From: an uncultured beta proteobacterium
GTDB taxonomy: Bacteria; Pseudomonadota; Gammaproteobacteria; Burkholderiales; Burkholderiaceae_E
DNA: 64,000 bases
Reading direction: 5' to 3'
Assembly (NCBI GenBank): GCA_903934295.1
Contig: CAIZNI010000056.1
Span: 124,001 to 188,000, forward strand
Shown here: positions 38,227-46,066 of the stretch, piece by piece
Layout of the letters: every line of letters starts with the position of its first letter
Numbering within the stretch: the stretch's first letter is position 1
Position numbers and translations under genes: made by a program
Notes under the pieces: model-generated
Seen by the model: only the letters and a program-made list of their open reading frames with translations
Databases searched by the model: none
What the model was told of the DNA's origin: nothing

Positions 38227-38946
38227 ATGCCCATGACCACCCCCCGCATGCTCGACGCCGAGGCGATCGCCACCCTGCGCGACGTCTCCACCGCCACCCT
38301 CACCACCGTCCTGCTCAAGAAGGGCCTGCGCAATGTCTGGCTGCGCGGCACCCGACCGCTCGCCCCCGGCCAGCCGCGGCTGGTGGGGCCGGCATTCACC
38401 CTGCGTTTCGTGCCGGCGCGCGAGGATCTGGCCACCCCCGAATCCTGGGCGTCGCCGGTCTCGACCCGCGCCGCGATCGAGGCGATGCCGCCCGGCTGCA
38501 TCGCGGTGGTCGATGCGATGGGCGTGGCCGATGCCGGCATCTTCGGTGACATCCTGTGCGCCCGGATGCGCAAGCGCGGCGTGGCCGGTCTGGTCACCGA
38601 CGGGGTGGTTCGCGACGTGGCCGGTGTGTTCGGAACCGGTCTGCCGGTCTGGTGCGCCGGGGTGGCCGCGCCGCCCTCGGTGGCCGGGCTCACCTTCGTC
38701 GGCTGGCAGCAACCGATCGCCTGCGGCGGCGTCGCGGTGTTCCCCGACGATGTGGTGGTGGTCGACCAGGACGGTGCGGTGCTGATCCCCGCGGCGCTGC
38801 TGGGCGAGGTGCTGGCGCACGCGCCCGAGCAGGAGCGCTTCGAGGCCTGGATCATGACCGAGATCGAGGCTGGCGTGCCTTTGCCTGGGCTCTACCCGCC
38901 CGATGCGCCGACCCGCGCGCGGTATGAGGCGAGCCGCAAGGCCTGA
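38227..38946 (+). CDS. RraA-like / HMG-CHA-aldolase family protein
   Basis: GDILCARMRKRGVAGLVTDGVVRDV and CGGVAVFPDDVVVVDQDGAVLIPAAL, characteristic of the RraA/MenG-like fold. Confidence 0.9.
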   Translation: MPMTTPRMLDAEAIATLRDVSTATLTTVLLKKGLRNVWLRGTRPLAPGQPRLVGPAFTLRFVPAREDLATPESWASPVSTRAAIEAMPPGCIAVVDAMGVADAGIFGDILCARMRKRGVAGLVTDGVVRDVAGVFGTGLPVWCAGVAAPPSVAGLTFVGWQQPIACGGVAVFPDDVVVVDQDGAVLIPAALLGEVLAHAPEQERFEAWIMTEIEAGVPLPGLYPPDAPTRARYEASRKA

Positions 38947-38950
38947 GCGG

Positions 38951-39793
38951 ATGCAGCCGATTGCCTGCGCCGGGCCGGCCGGACCGGTGCGGCTTGTCAC
39001 CGGCGAGGCGCGCCCCGGATCGCGCATCGTCTGGCGCTGCGCGGGCGCCGGTGCGCCGCTGCTGCTCCTTCATGGCGGCATGGGCAGCTGGAACCACTGG
39101 GTGCGCAATGTCGACGCGCTGGCGGCGAGCTACCGGGTGCTCGTGCCCGACATGCCCGGCTATGGTGAGTCCGATCTGCCGGACGGAGCCGACGACCCGC
39201 CCGCGCTTGCTCGGGCATTGCGCGACGGTCTCGATGAACTGCTCGCGCCCGATGAGCGCCTGCGCATCGCCGCCTTTTCATTCGGCGGCACGGTCGCCGG
39301 TCAACTGCTGCTGGCGATGCCGGATCGCATCGCCGGGCTGGCGCTGGTGGGCTCGGCCGGCCTGGGCGTGGTGCGTCCCGGCACCGTGCCGATGGAGCGC
39401 TGGAAGGGCGTCGACGACCCCGCGGCGCTGGCCGGCGTGCACCGGCGCAACCTGGCGCGCCTGATGATCTCGCGCGCCGACCGGGTCGACGAACAGGCGG
39501 TTCGGCTGCACGCGTCCAACCTGGCGCGCGGCCGGGTGCGCAGCGTCGCGCATTCGCTGGGCGACAGCCTGCGTCAGGCGCTGGCGGCCGTGCCGGTGCC
39601 GCTGGCCGGCATCTGGGGCGAACTCGACCCGACCACGCCGCGCGGACCGCAGGAGGTCGGTGAGATCTTCCAGGCGCTGCGCGGTGACCAGGCCCGCCTC
39701 ACGGTGCTGCCCGACGCCGGCCACTGGGTGCAGTACGAGGCCAGCGACCGCTTCAATCCGCTGCTGCTCGAGGCGTTGCGCGCGTTCGCCTGA
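38951..39793 (+). CDS. Alpha/beta hydrolase
   Basis: LLLLHGGMGSWNHWVRNVDALAASYRVLVPDMPGYGESD; AFSFGGTVAGQL nucleophile elbow; DAGHWVQYE. Confidence 0.92.
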   Translation: MQPIACAGPAGPVRLVTGEARPGSRIVWRCAGAGAPLLLLHGGMGSWNHWVRNVDALAASYRVLVPDMPGYGESDLPDGADDPPALARALRDGLDELLAPDERLRIAAFSFGGTVAGQLLLAMPDRIAGLALVGSAGLGVVRPGTVPMERWKGVDDPAALAGVHRRNLARLMISRADRVDEQAVRLHASNLARGRVRSVAHSLGDSLRQALAAVPVPLAGIWGELDPTTPRGPQEVGEIFQALRGDQARLTVLPDAGHWVQYEASDRFNPLLLEALRAFA

Positions 39794-40712
39794 CCCGGCG
39801 AATCCGCGCGGGCGCCTCGAAAAGGCTGCGCGAGAGCACCGCCAGCGCCTCGAATTCGGCGACCCGCGCGCTGGTCTCGCGGGCCACGATCGCGATCGTG
39901 CGGCGCGGCGCCGGGGCGGCCAGCGGCCGGGCGATGAGCGAACTGCCCTCCAGCAAACCGGCCTTCAGGGCCATCTCGGGCACCAGCGCGATCCCCAGGC
40001 CCTCCTCGACCATCTGCACCAGCGTGGGCAGGCTGGTGGCCTCCAGGCCGTTCGGGTTGGCGCGTTCGGCCAGCCGGCAGCCCTCGAGGGTATGGGTGCG
40101 CAGGCAGTGGCCCTCCTCGAGCAGCAGCAGGCGCTGCGAATCGAGCGCTTCGATCCGCAGGCTGGCGCGGCGCAGTGCCGGGTCGCCGGCCGGCGCCACC
40201 AGCCAGAGTTCATCGACCAGCACCTCTCGCACCTGCAGGCCGGCGGTGTCGCCGGGCAGCGCGATCAGCGCGAAATCGAGGCTGCCGTCGCGAACCCGGG
40301 CCAGCAGCGGCTCGGTCTGCTCCTCGCGCAGCGCCGCGCGCAGGCTGGCGTGCCGGTCGCGCAGCGCGCGCACCAGTCGCGGCAGCAGGTAGGGTGCGAT
40401 GGTCGGGATGGCGCCCAGCCGGACCAGCCCGGTCATCGGGCGCGCCGCCTGCGCCACCTGATCGCACAGGTCGCGGGCCATCGCCAGCAGGTCGCGGGCG
40501 CGTCGCACCGCATCGGCGCCGATGTCGGTGAGCGCGACCCGCTGGCGCGTGCGCTCGACCAGTTGCGCGCCCAGCGTGCGCTCGAGCTCCTGGAGACCGC
40601 CCGAGAGGGTGGACTGGGTGACGAAGCAGGCCTGCGCCGCCTCGGTGAAGTTGCGCGTGTCGGCCAGCGCGACCAGATAGGTCAGCTGTCGAAGCGAGGG
40701 CAGTGCGGTCAT
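39753..40712 (-). CDS. oxyR: LysR family hydrogen-peroxide-type regulator, OxyR-like
   Basis: N-terminal LysR HTH; LLLEEGHCLRTHTLEGC with two Cys 9 residues apart as in the OxyR redox pair; divergent to erythrin. Confidence 0.83.
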   Translation of the reverse strand: MTALPSLRQLTYLVALADTRNFTEAAQACFVTQSTLSGGLQELERTLGAQLVERTRQRVALTDIGADAVRRARDLLAMARDLCDQVAQAARPMTGLVRLGAIPTIAPYLLPRLVRALRDRHASLRAALREEQTEPLLARVRDGSLDFALIALPGDTAGLQVREVLVDELWLVAPAGDPALRRASLRIEALDSQRLLLLEEGHCLRTHTLEGCRLAERANPNGLEATSLPTLVQMVEEGLGIALVPEMALKAGLLEGSSLIARPLAAPAPRRTIAIVARETSARVAEFEALAVLSRSLFEAPARIRRVRRTRATPRAAAD

Positions 40713-40720
40713 CGGTTGGC

Positions 40721-40744
40721 TCGATTTGATATCGGAAAAATCGA
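40721..40744. promoter_or_regulatory. Candidate OxyR-type operator, TCGATTT-N10-AAATCGA
   Basis: Perfect 7-bp arms in the AT-rich divergent oxyR/erythrin intergenic region. Confidence 0.45.
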
Positions 40745-40834
40745 TTATAAACAACGGAATTATCTGTTGGACCGTTGGATGGCCTGCGCCCAGTATTCGT
40801 TCATCGCCACCCGCAACCTTCCAGGAGAAACACG

Positions 40835-41320
40835 ATGAACCAGCCCCAGTCAGTCACCCTTCGCAACCTCGAGTCGGCATTCGCCGGCGAGTCGATGGCC
40901 CACATCAAGTACCGCTATTTCGCGCGGATCGCCCGCGAGCAGGGCGACGAGGAAACCGCCCGCGTGTTCGAGGCGACCGCCGACCAGGAGGTCGCGCATG
41001 CCTTCGGCCACCTCGACCTGCTGTTTCCGAAATCACAGATGAGCCCGGCACGGGCGCTCGAACTGGCGATCGAGGGCGAGACCCACGAGTACACCGAGAT
41101 GTATCCGTCGTTCCGGCACCTCGCGATCGAGGAAGGCAACCAGGCGGCGGCGGCCGAGTTCGACGAGCAGATCGCCGAGTCGAAAGTGCATGCCGGTCAG
41201 TTCCGCGCCACGCTCGAGAAGGCCGCCAAGCGCTTCGCGGCGTTGGCAAAGGTGGAGGAGCGGCACGCCAATCATTATCGTGAGACGCTCGCCCGCGTGA
41301 CGGCCGCCAGGCCCGCCTGA
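40835..41320 (+). CDS. Rubrerythrin family protein lacking a C-terminal rubredoxin domain (erythrin-type)
   Basis: Ferritin-like diiron motifs [46 protein letters not shown]; no CxxC pair at the C-terminus. Confidence 0.92.
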   Translation: MNQPQSVTLRNLESAFAGESMAHIKYRYFARIAREQGDEETARVFEATADQEVAHAFGHLDLLFPKSQMSPARALELAIEGETHEYTEMYPSFRHLAIEEGNQAAAAEFDEQIAESKVHAGQFRATLEKAAKRFAALAKVEERHANHYRETLARVTAARPA

Positions 41321-41403
41321 GCAGACGATCGAATCAGTCAGCCGGCGACGGCCATTCCCCGGGGCGACCGGCACGGCGCCCCTGTTCAACCAAGGAGCAA
41401 GAC

Positions 41404-41568
41404 ATGAAAAGCTGGATCTGTGTGGTGTGTGGTTTTGTCTATGATGAGGCCGCTGGCCTTCCCGACGACGGCATCGCGCCCGGCACCCGCTGGGATGACG
41501 TTCCCGCCGACTGGTCCTGCCCGGAGTGCGGTGTGGCCAAGAGCGATTTCGAGATGGTCGAAGCCTGA
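41404..41568 (+). CDS. Rubredoxin (54 aa)
   Basis: Manual translation [54 protein letters not shown]; two CxxC motifs. Absent from the ORF track (too short). Confidence 0.96.
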   Translation: MKSWICVVCGFVYDEAAGLPDDGIAPGTRWDDVPADWSCPECGVAKSDFEMVEA

Positions 41569-41590
41569 CGCCTGAACCTCGCTCTGCCGG

Positions 41591-42172
41591 ATGCCCATGG
41601 ATGCCTTCCTGATTTCCACCGGTGTCGTCGCGCTCGCCGAAATCGGCGACAAGACGCAACTGCTTTCATTCATCCTGGCGGCGAAGTTCCGGCGACCCTG
41701 GCCGATCTGCCTGGGCATCCTGGTGGCGACGCTGCTCAACCACGGGGTGGCGGGGGCGCTGGGCGCGTGGATCACCACGCTGCTGGATCCGCAGATGCTG
41801 CGCTGGGGACTGGGCGTCTCGTTCCTGGCGATGGCTGCCTGGATCCTGGTGCCTGACCGGTTCGACGAGAGCGAGGCGAAATTCGCGCGCCTGGGCGTGT
41901 TCGGCACCACCGTGGTCGCGTTCTTCCTGGCCGAGATGGGCGACAAGACGCAGATCGCGACGGTCGCGCTGGCGGCGCAGTACCACGCCTTCGTGGCGGT
42001 GGTGCTGGGCACCACGCTGGGCATGATGCTGGCCAATGTGCCGGCGGTGGTGCTGGGCGACCGGATCGCGCACCGGATGCCGGTGCGTCTGGTGCATTCG
42101 ATTGCCGCGGCCGTGTTCGCATTGCTGGGGGTGGCCACGCTGGCGGGGGCGGGCGAACGCTTCGGGTTCTGA
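41591..42172 (+). CDS. TMEM165/GDT1 family protein (UPF0016), putative Mn2+/cation exporter
   Basis: Two E-x-G-D-K-T/S motifs (LAEIGDKTQLLSF, LAEMGDKTQIATV) in a membrane protein. Confidence 0.95.
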   Translation: MPMDAFLISTGVVALAEIGDKTQLLSFILAAKFRRPWPICLGILVATLLNHGVAGALGAWITTLLDPQMLRWGLGVSFLAMAAWILVPDRFDESEAKFARLGVFGTTVVAFFLAEMGDKTQIATVALAAQYHAFVAVVLGTTLGMMLANVPAVVLGDRIAHRMPVRLVHSIAAAVFALLGVATLAGAGERFGF

Positions 42173-42196
42173 CCGATCGCCGGTCATGTCCCGGTC

Positions 42197-42358
42197 ATGC
42201 GACTCGAAGCCGCCTTGGGCGCCCATTGCGGTGTCGACGACAGCACGCCGGTTGCTGTCGGACACGACTTCGACTACCAGACCACCGCCACCGAGTGTTT
42301 CGCGCTCGCGTGCAGACAGTGCGGGCTGGCGCGGCGCATGCGTATCCGCTGGGTCTGA
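42197..42358 (+). CDS. Possible small Cys-containing protein (53 aa), unknown
   Basis: MRLEAALGAHCGVDDSTPVAVGHDFDYQTTATECFALACRQCGLARRMRIRWV; 24 nt after the GDT1 gene; CxxxxxCxxC. Confidence 0.3.
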   Translation: MRLEAALGAHCGVDDSTPVAVGHDFDYQTTATECFALACRQCGLARRMRIRWV

Positions 42359-42509
42359 TGAAGTCGCCGCGGCTTGTCGCAAGCGCCTTCATGGTCCGAT
42401 GCCGATCGCTGGGCGCGAAACCGGTGGTCACCGCGCAGGACCATGACCGGCGCGAGTCTGCCGCGCATGCCTCGACTGAATCGACGCCGTTCCGCGCAGC
42501 CGCCCGGGT

Positions 42510-43502
42510 TCAGTCGCCCAGCATCGCCAGGCAGCCCGCCTCGGTCAGCACCGCCTGCAGGTCCGGATCGGCGGGCTGGGCCCGGTATCGCGCCCGCAGC
42601 GCCGCCAGTGACTTGGCGTGGTACTTCTGCGGTTTCTGGGTGAACGGCCCGGCGGCCAGATCCACCGCGAAACTGTCCCGCGCATCGGCGACCGCTGCCT
42701 CGTTGGCCAGCGTCCAGGGGGCGAACAGTCCGCCCACCGATTCGCGCAGAAAAGGCATCAGCGTGGCCTGCAGGGCCGGCCAGTTTTCGAACGGACCCTC
42801 GGCGCGCGGCCAGAGCATCCGGTGGATCCAGTCCAGCAGGTGTGGCGCACGGCCCTCGATCAGTGCGCCCGGCGTGGGGTCGGTCCAGGCGCAGTACAAC
42901 TGCCCCCACAGGCCGAAGTCGCCGAACGACGGGCGCCCGCCGAACAGGTAGGGCCGATCGCGCAGGTGCTCGTCCAGACGCGCGATCGCCTGCTCGAAGC
43001 TCGATTCGATCAGCGGGGCCGTCGCGGGGCTGGACCCGACGAACCAGACGCGCTCGACCATCCGCGCGCGCACCTGTTCGCGGATGGCCTCGAAGCCGCC
43101 GGCATCGGCCTGCGGATCGCGCATGCGCGCCAGCCGTCCGGCCGAGGCGATCTGGTCCACCTCACGGGCCCAGCGGTAATGAAACATCCACTTGTTGCCC
43201 CACTCGTCACCGAACTCCTCGAGCAGCGCCGACAGGAATCGGTTGACCGGGTCGTCGGGGTGCACCGAGGGCTCGGGATGCAAGGCCTCGAGCGCGTCGA
43301 TGATGGGCGTGGAGTCCTGCAGCGACTGGCCCTCGGGCGTCACCACCAGCGGGATGATCGGCACCCGGGCGTACTTCTGGTATTCGGCCTGGCTGCTCCC
43401 GGTGCGCGGAATCCAGTCATGCGCGATGCCCTTGTAGCGAAGGTAGGCGCGCACCTTCACCGAGTAGGGGGACATCTCGGCGCCGAACAGGCGATGGTTC
43501 AT
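42510..43502 (-). CDS. Glutathione S-transferase family protein
   Basis: MNHRLFGAEMSPYSVKVRAYLRYKGIAHDWI thioredoxin-fold N-domain; GRPSFGDFGLWGQLY C-domain. Confidence 0.87.
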   Translation of the reverse strand: MNHRLFGAEMSPYSVKVRAYLRYKGIAHDWIPRTGSSQAEYQKYARVPIIPLVVTPEGQSLQDSTPIIDALEALHPEPSVHPDDPVNRFLSALLEEFGDEWGNKWMFHYRWAREVDQIASAGRLARMRDPQADAGGFEAIREQVRARMVERVWFVGSSPATAPLIESSFEQAIARLDEHLRDRPYLFGGRPSFGDFGLWGQLYCAWTDPTPGALIEGRAPHLLDWIHRMLWPRAEGPFENWPALQATLMPFLRESVGGLFAPWTLANEAAVADARDSFAVDLAAGPFTQKPQKYHAKSLAALRARYRAQPADPDLQAVLTEAGCLAMLGD

Positions 43503-43533
43503 GGGGTCCTTTCGTCGCGCCTGGCCGGCGTCT

Positions 43534-45225
43534 TCAATGCCCCTGGCGCAGCAGCTTGCCCGGCAGCGGCTGGTGAACCGCGCCGTTCTCGTCGGCGACC
43601 CGCTCGCCGTTGACCCACACGCCGAGCACGCCGCTGGACCGGGTGACCACCCGGGTCGCATTGGCCGGCAGGTCGTTGGCGCGCGAGCGCGCGCCGCGGC
43701 CCACGCGGGCCGGGTCGAACAGCAGCAGGTCGGCGGCCCAGCCTTCGCGCAGGCTGCCGCGCTCGCGAATGCCGAAGAAGTCGGCCTGGGCGCTGGTCAG
43801 GCGGCGCACCGCCTCGGGCATGCCCATGATGCCCTTGTCGCGCACCCAGTAGCCCATCAGATGCAGGCCGAAGCCCGAATCGTCCAGGAAGGACAGATGC
43901 GCCCCCGCGTCCGACAGCGAGATCAGGCTTTCGCTGTGGGTCAGCAGCTTCGCGACCGCCTGCTCGTCGTGATTGAGCGCGGTCAGCGAGAACAGCGTGC
44001 CCAGGTTCTCGGCGATGGCCAGGTCGAACAGGCAATCGAGCGGATCCACGCCGCGCTCGGCGGCGATGTCGGCGATGCTGCGGTCCTCGAGGGCGCTGTT
44101 TTCCGGATTGACGACCTGCAGCACCTGGATCAGTTGCCAGTTGCCGGAGAAGATCCGGCGGGCCGGGATCTTGAGTTCCTCGCGCAGGCCATTGCGCAGC
44201 ACCGGGTCGCGCATGCGCTCGATCAGGGCATCGCCCTTCAGACCGAAGATCGGTTTCCAGGCCAGCAGCGGCTCGAGCGGGTAGGGAGACTCGAATGAAA
44301 AGTCGAAGACCAGCGGGGTGGCGGCGACCGCGCCGCGCATCCGGTTGCCGCGCCGGTTGGCCGCGGCGATCCCGTCCAGGTCGTCGAACACCCCGTTGGG
44401 CGCCAGGCTCGAGTGCAGCAGCGCCGCGACCAGAACCGGTCGTCCCGATGCCGCCGCGAACTCCTCCAGCTTGGCCACCGGGGTGGGGGGGCCCTTGGTG
44501 ATCATGAACACGCCCTGGTCGCGATCGCGCATCGGCTTGGCCAGCGCCAGGAACTCCGACCAGTCGGCCAGCCGCGACGGCATGGGGCGGCCGTCGTAGG
44601 CGCTGTGCGATGTGGTGGTGGTCGAGGCCAGACCGATCGCACCCGCTGCCAGCGCTTCATCGACCAGCGCCTGCATGCGTGCCACCTCGTCGGGCGTCGC
44701 GGCGCGATCCGAGCCGTCGGAGCCCATCACATAGGTGCGCACCGTCGAATGACCGACGAAGGCGGCGAGGTTCATCGCGCAGCCGCCGGCTTCGATCTGG
44801 TCCATGTACTGGCTGAAGCTTTCGAAGTTCCAGCGGATGCCGGCCTGCAGGCTGGCCAGCGACATGCCCTCGACCTGGGTCAGGTTCTTGGTGACCAGGT
44901 CGCGCGATGCTGCGTCGGGGCGGCAAGGGGCGATGGTGAAGCCGCAGTTGCCGATGACAGCGGTGGTCACGCCCATGCCGACCGACTGGTCGAGATAGGG
45001 ATCCCAGGTGATCTGGGCATCGTAGTGGGTGTGGTTGTCGATGATGCCGGGCATCAGCGACTGGCCGGCGGCATCGATGTTTTCGCGGGCCTGGCTGGAG
45101 TCGATCGGGGCATCGCGGCGGCGCACTGCGGCGATGCGGCCGTCCTTGACGGCCACCTGGCCCTCGAAGGGTTCGGAACCGAGACCGTCGTAGATTTTGG
45201 CGTTTGAAATCAGCAGATCGAACAT
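43534..45225 (-). CDS. N-acyl-D-amino-acid deacylase/D-aminoacylase family amidohydrolase
   Basis: FDLLISNAKIYDGLGSEPFEGQVAVKDGRIAAV; MPGIIDNHTHYDAQITWDPYLDQSVGMGVTTAVIGNCGFTIAPC. Confidence 0.93.
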   Translation of the reverse strand: MFDLLISNAKIYDGLGSEPFEGQVAVKDGRIAAVRRRDAPIDSSQARENIDAAGQSLMPGIIDNHTHYDAQITWDPYLDQSVGMGVTTAVIGNCGFTIAPCRPDAASRDLVTKNLTQVEGMSLASLQAGIRWNFESFSQYMDQIEAGGCAMNLAAFVGHSTVRTYVMGSDGSDRAATPDEVARMQALVDEALAAGAIGLASTTTTSHSAYDGRPMPSRLADWSEFLALAKPMRDRDQGVFMITKGPPTPVAKLEEFAAASGRPVLVAALLHSSLAPNGVFDDLDGIAAANRRGNRMRGAVAATPLVFDFSFESPYPLEPLLAWKPIFGLKGDALIERMRDPVLRNGLREELKIPARRIFSGNWQLIQVLQVVNPENSALEDRSIADIAAERGVDPLDCLFDLAIAENLGTLFSLTALNHDEQAVAKLLTHSESLISLSDAGAHLSFLDDSGFGLHLMGYWVRDKGIMGMPEAVRRLTSAQADFFGIRERGSLREGWAADLLLFDPARVGRGARSRANDLPANATRVVTRSSGVLGVWVNGERVADENGAVHQPLPGKLLRQGH

Positions 45226-45303
45226 GGTGTTCCTCCTGAGCCCAGTATAAAGGCCAGGGGTCCTGGTGGGTTCGATCGAAGCGCTGGGGACCGGTTTTAC
45301 TGG

Positions 45304-45341
45304 TCGATCATGGTCGGTTGCGAGTGACCGGCCATGATCGA
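45304..45341. repeat. Long inverted repeat, 15-bp arms with one mismatch (10 outer bp perfect)
   Basis: TCGATCATGGTCGGT-TGCGAGTG-ACCGGCCATGATCGA, upstream of the amidohydrolase and downstream of the His-rich gene. Confidence 0.85.
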
Positions 45342-45360
45342 AACGGAATGACCGCCCGGG

Positions 45361-45870
45361 TCAGCGCCAGCCGTGATGCGGGTGCCCGCGGTGATGGCGG
45401 TGATGGCGATAGCCGTGGTAGCCGTAGGCGGGAATCACCACCACCGGTGCCGGGCGATAGTAGTGGGGCTGGGCCTGGTAGACCGGCACGACATGAACGG
45501 GTGCGGCGTAGGCGGTGCCCGCAGGGATCAGCGGCCGGTAGGCGACGGGCGGGTGCGGCGCGCGGGCGTGGTTCGGCGGGTAGTAGGCCGGCGGGTGGCC
45601 GTAGGTCTGCGGGTGGCCGTAGCTGTGCGGGTGGCCATAGCTCTGCGGGTGGCCGTAGGTATGCCGGTGGCCGTAGGTGGGCGGATGGCCGTAGGTGGGC
45701 GGATGGCCGTAGGCGGGCGCGTAGGTCTGCGAATGGCCGGTGACCAGACTGGCGCCGACGACGCCCTGCGGGCCGATGACGATGCTGGCGCCGAAGTCCT
45801 GCGCGAGGGCCGCGGACGCGGCCGTCGCGGTGACACCGGCCGCCAGCAGTGCGATGAGCCTTCTGTGCAT
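45361..45870 (-). CDS. Secreted His/Tyr-rich repeat protein, unknown function
   Basis: Signal peptide MHRRLIALLAAGVTATAASAALAQ; seven YGHPxT-like hexapeptides; C-terminal YHGYRHHRHHRGHPHHGWR. Confidence 0.75.
   Translation of the reverse strand: MHRRLIALLAAGVTATAASAALAQDFGASIVIGPQGVVGASLVTGHSQTYAPAYGHPPTYGHPPTYGHRHTYGHPQSYGHPHSYGHPQTYGHPPAYYPPNHARAPHPPVAYRPLIPAGTAYAAPVHVVPVYQAQPHYYRPAPVVVIPAYGYHGYRHHRHHRGHPHHGWR
45586..45711. repeat. 18-bp tandem coding array, 7 copies
   Basis: Encodes YGHPPT/YGHPPT/YGHRHT/YGHPQS/YGHPHS/YGHPQT/YGHPPA. Confidence 0.9.
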
Positions 45871-45887
45871 GGTGAACCTCCGTGATA

Positions 45888-45913
45888 ATGGTTGAACGCG
45901 ATGGTTGAACGCG
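45888..45913. repeat. 13-bp perfect tandem duplication ATGGTTGAACGCG
   Basis: 45888-45900 and 45901-45913, divergent intergenic region. Confidence 0.9.
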
Positions 45914-46066
45914 AGAGGAAATCGGGTCGGTGCTGCCTGGGCGATCAGTGCATCAACCCGCCTTGGACGGTCCGCGAAATCGCCCCGCCTCCTGTTTGAA
46001 CGCAGCCGGTTCGTGCCGGCCGACCCGCGCGATCCTGGCTTACAAACCGTTACCGCCCATCGCCCC

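Noticed and set aside
32995-38971. Near-identical 17-mers CAGCCGAT(C/T)GCCTGCGC at 32995 and 38955
   Set aside because: Single short match in high-GC sequence, one copy coding and one intergenic; consistent with chance
41569-41590. Possible Mn (yybP-ykoY) riboswitch before the GDT1 gene
   Set aside because: Only 22 nt separates it from the rubredoxin stop, too short for the aptamer
45586-45711. Possible CRISPR-like array
   Set aside because: Units are contiguous 18-bp coding repeats without spacers; none of the tandem arrays in this window has repeat-spacer structure
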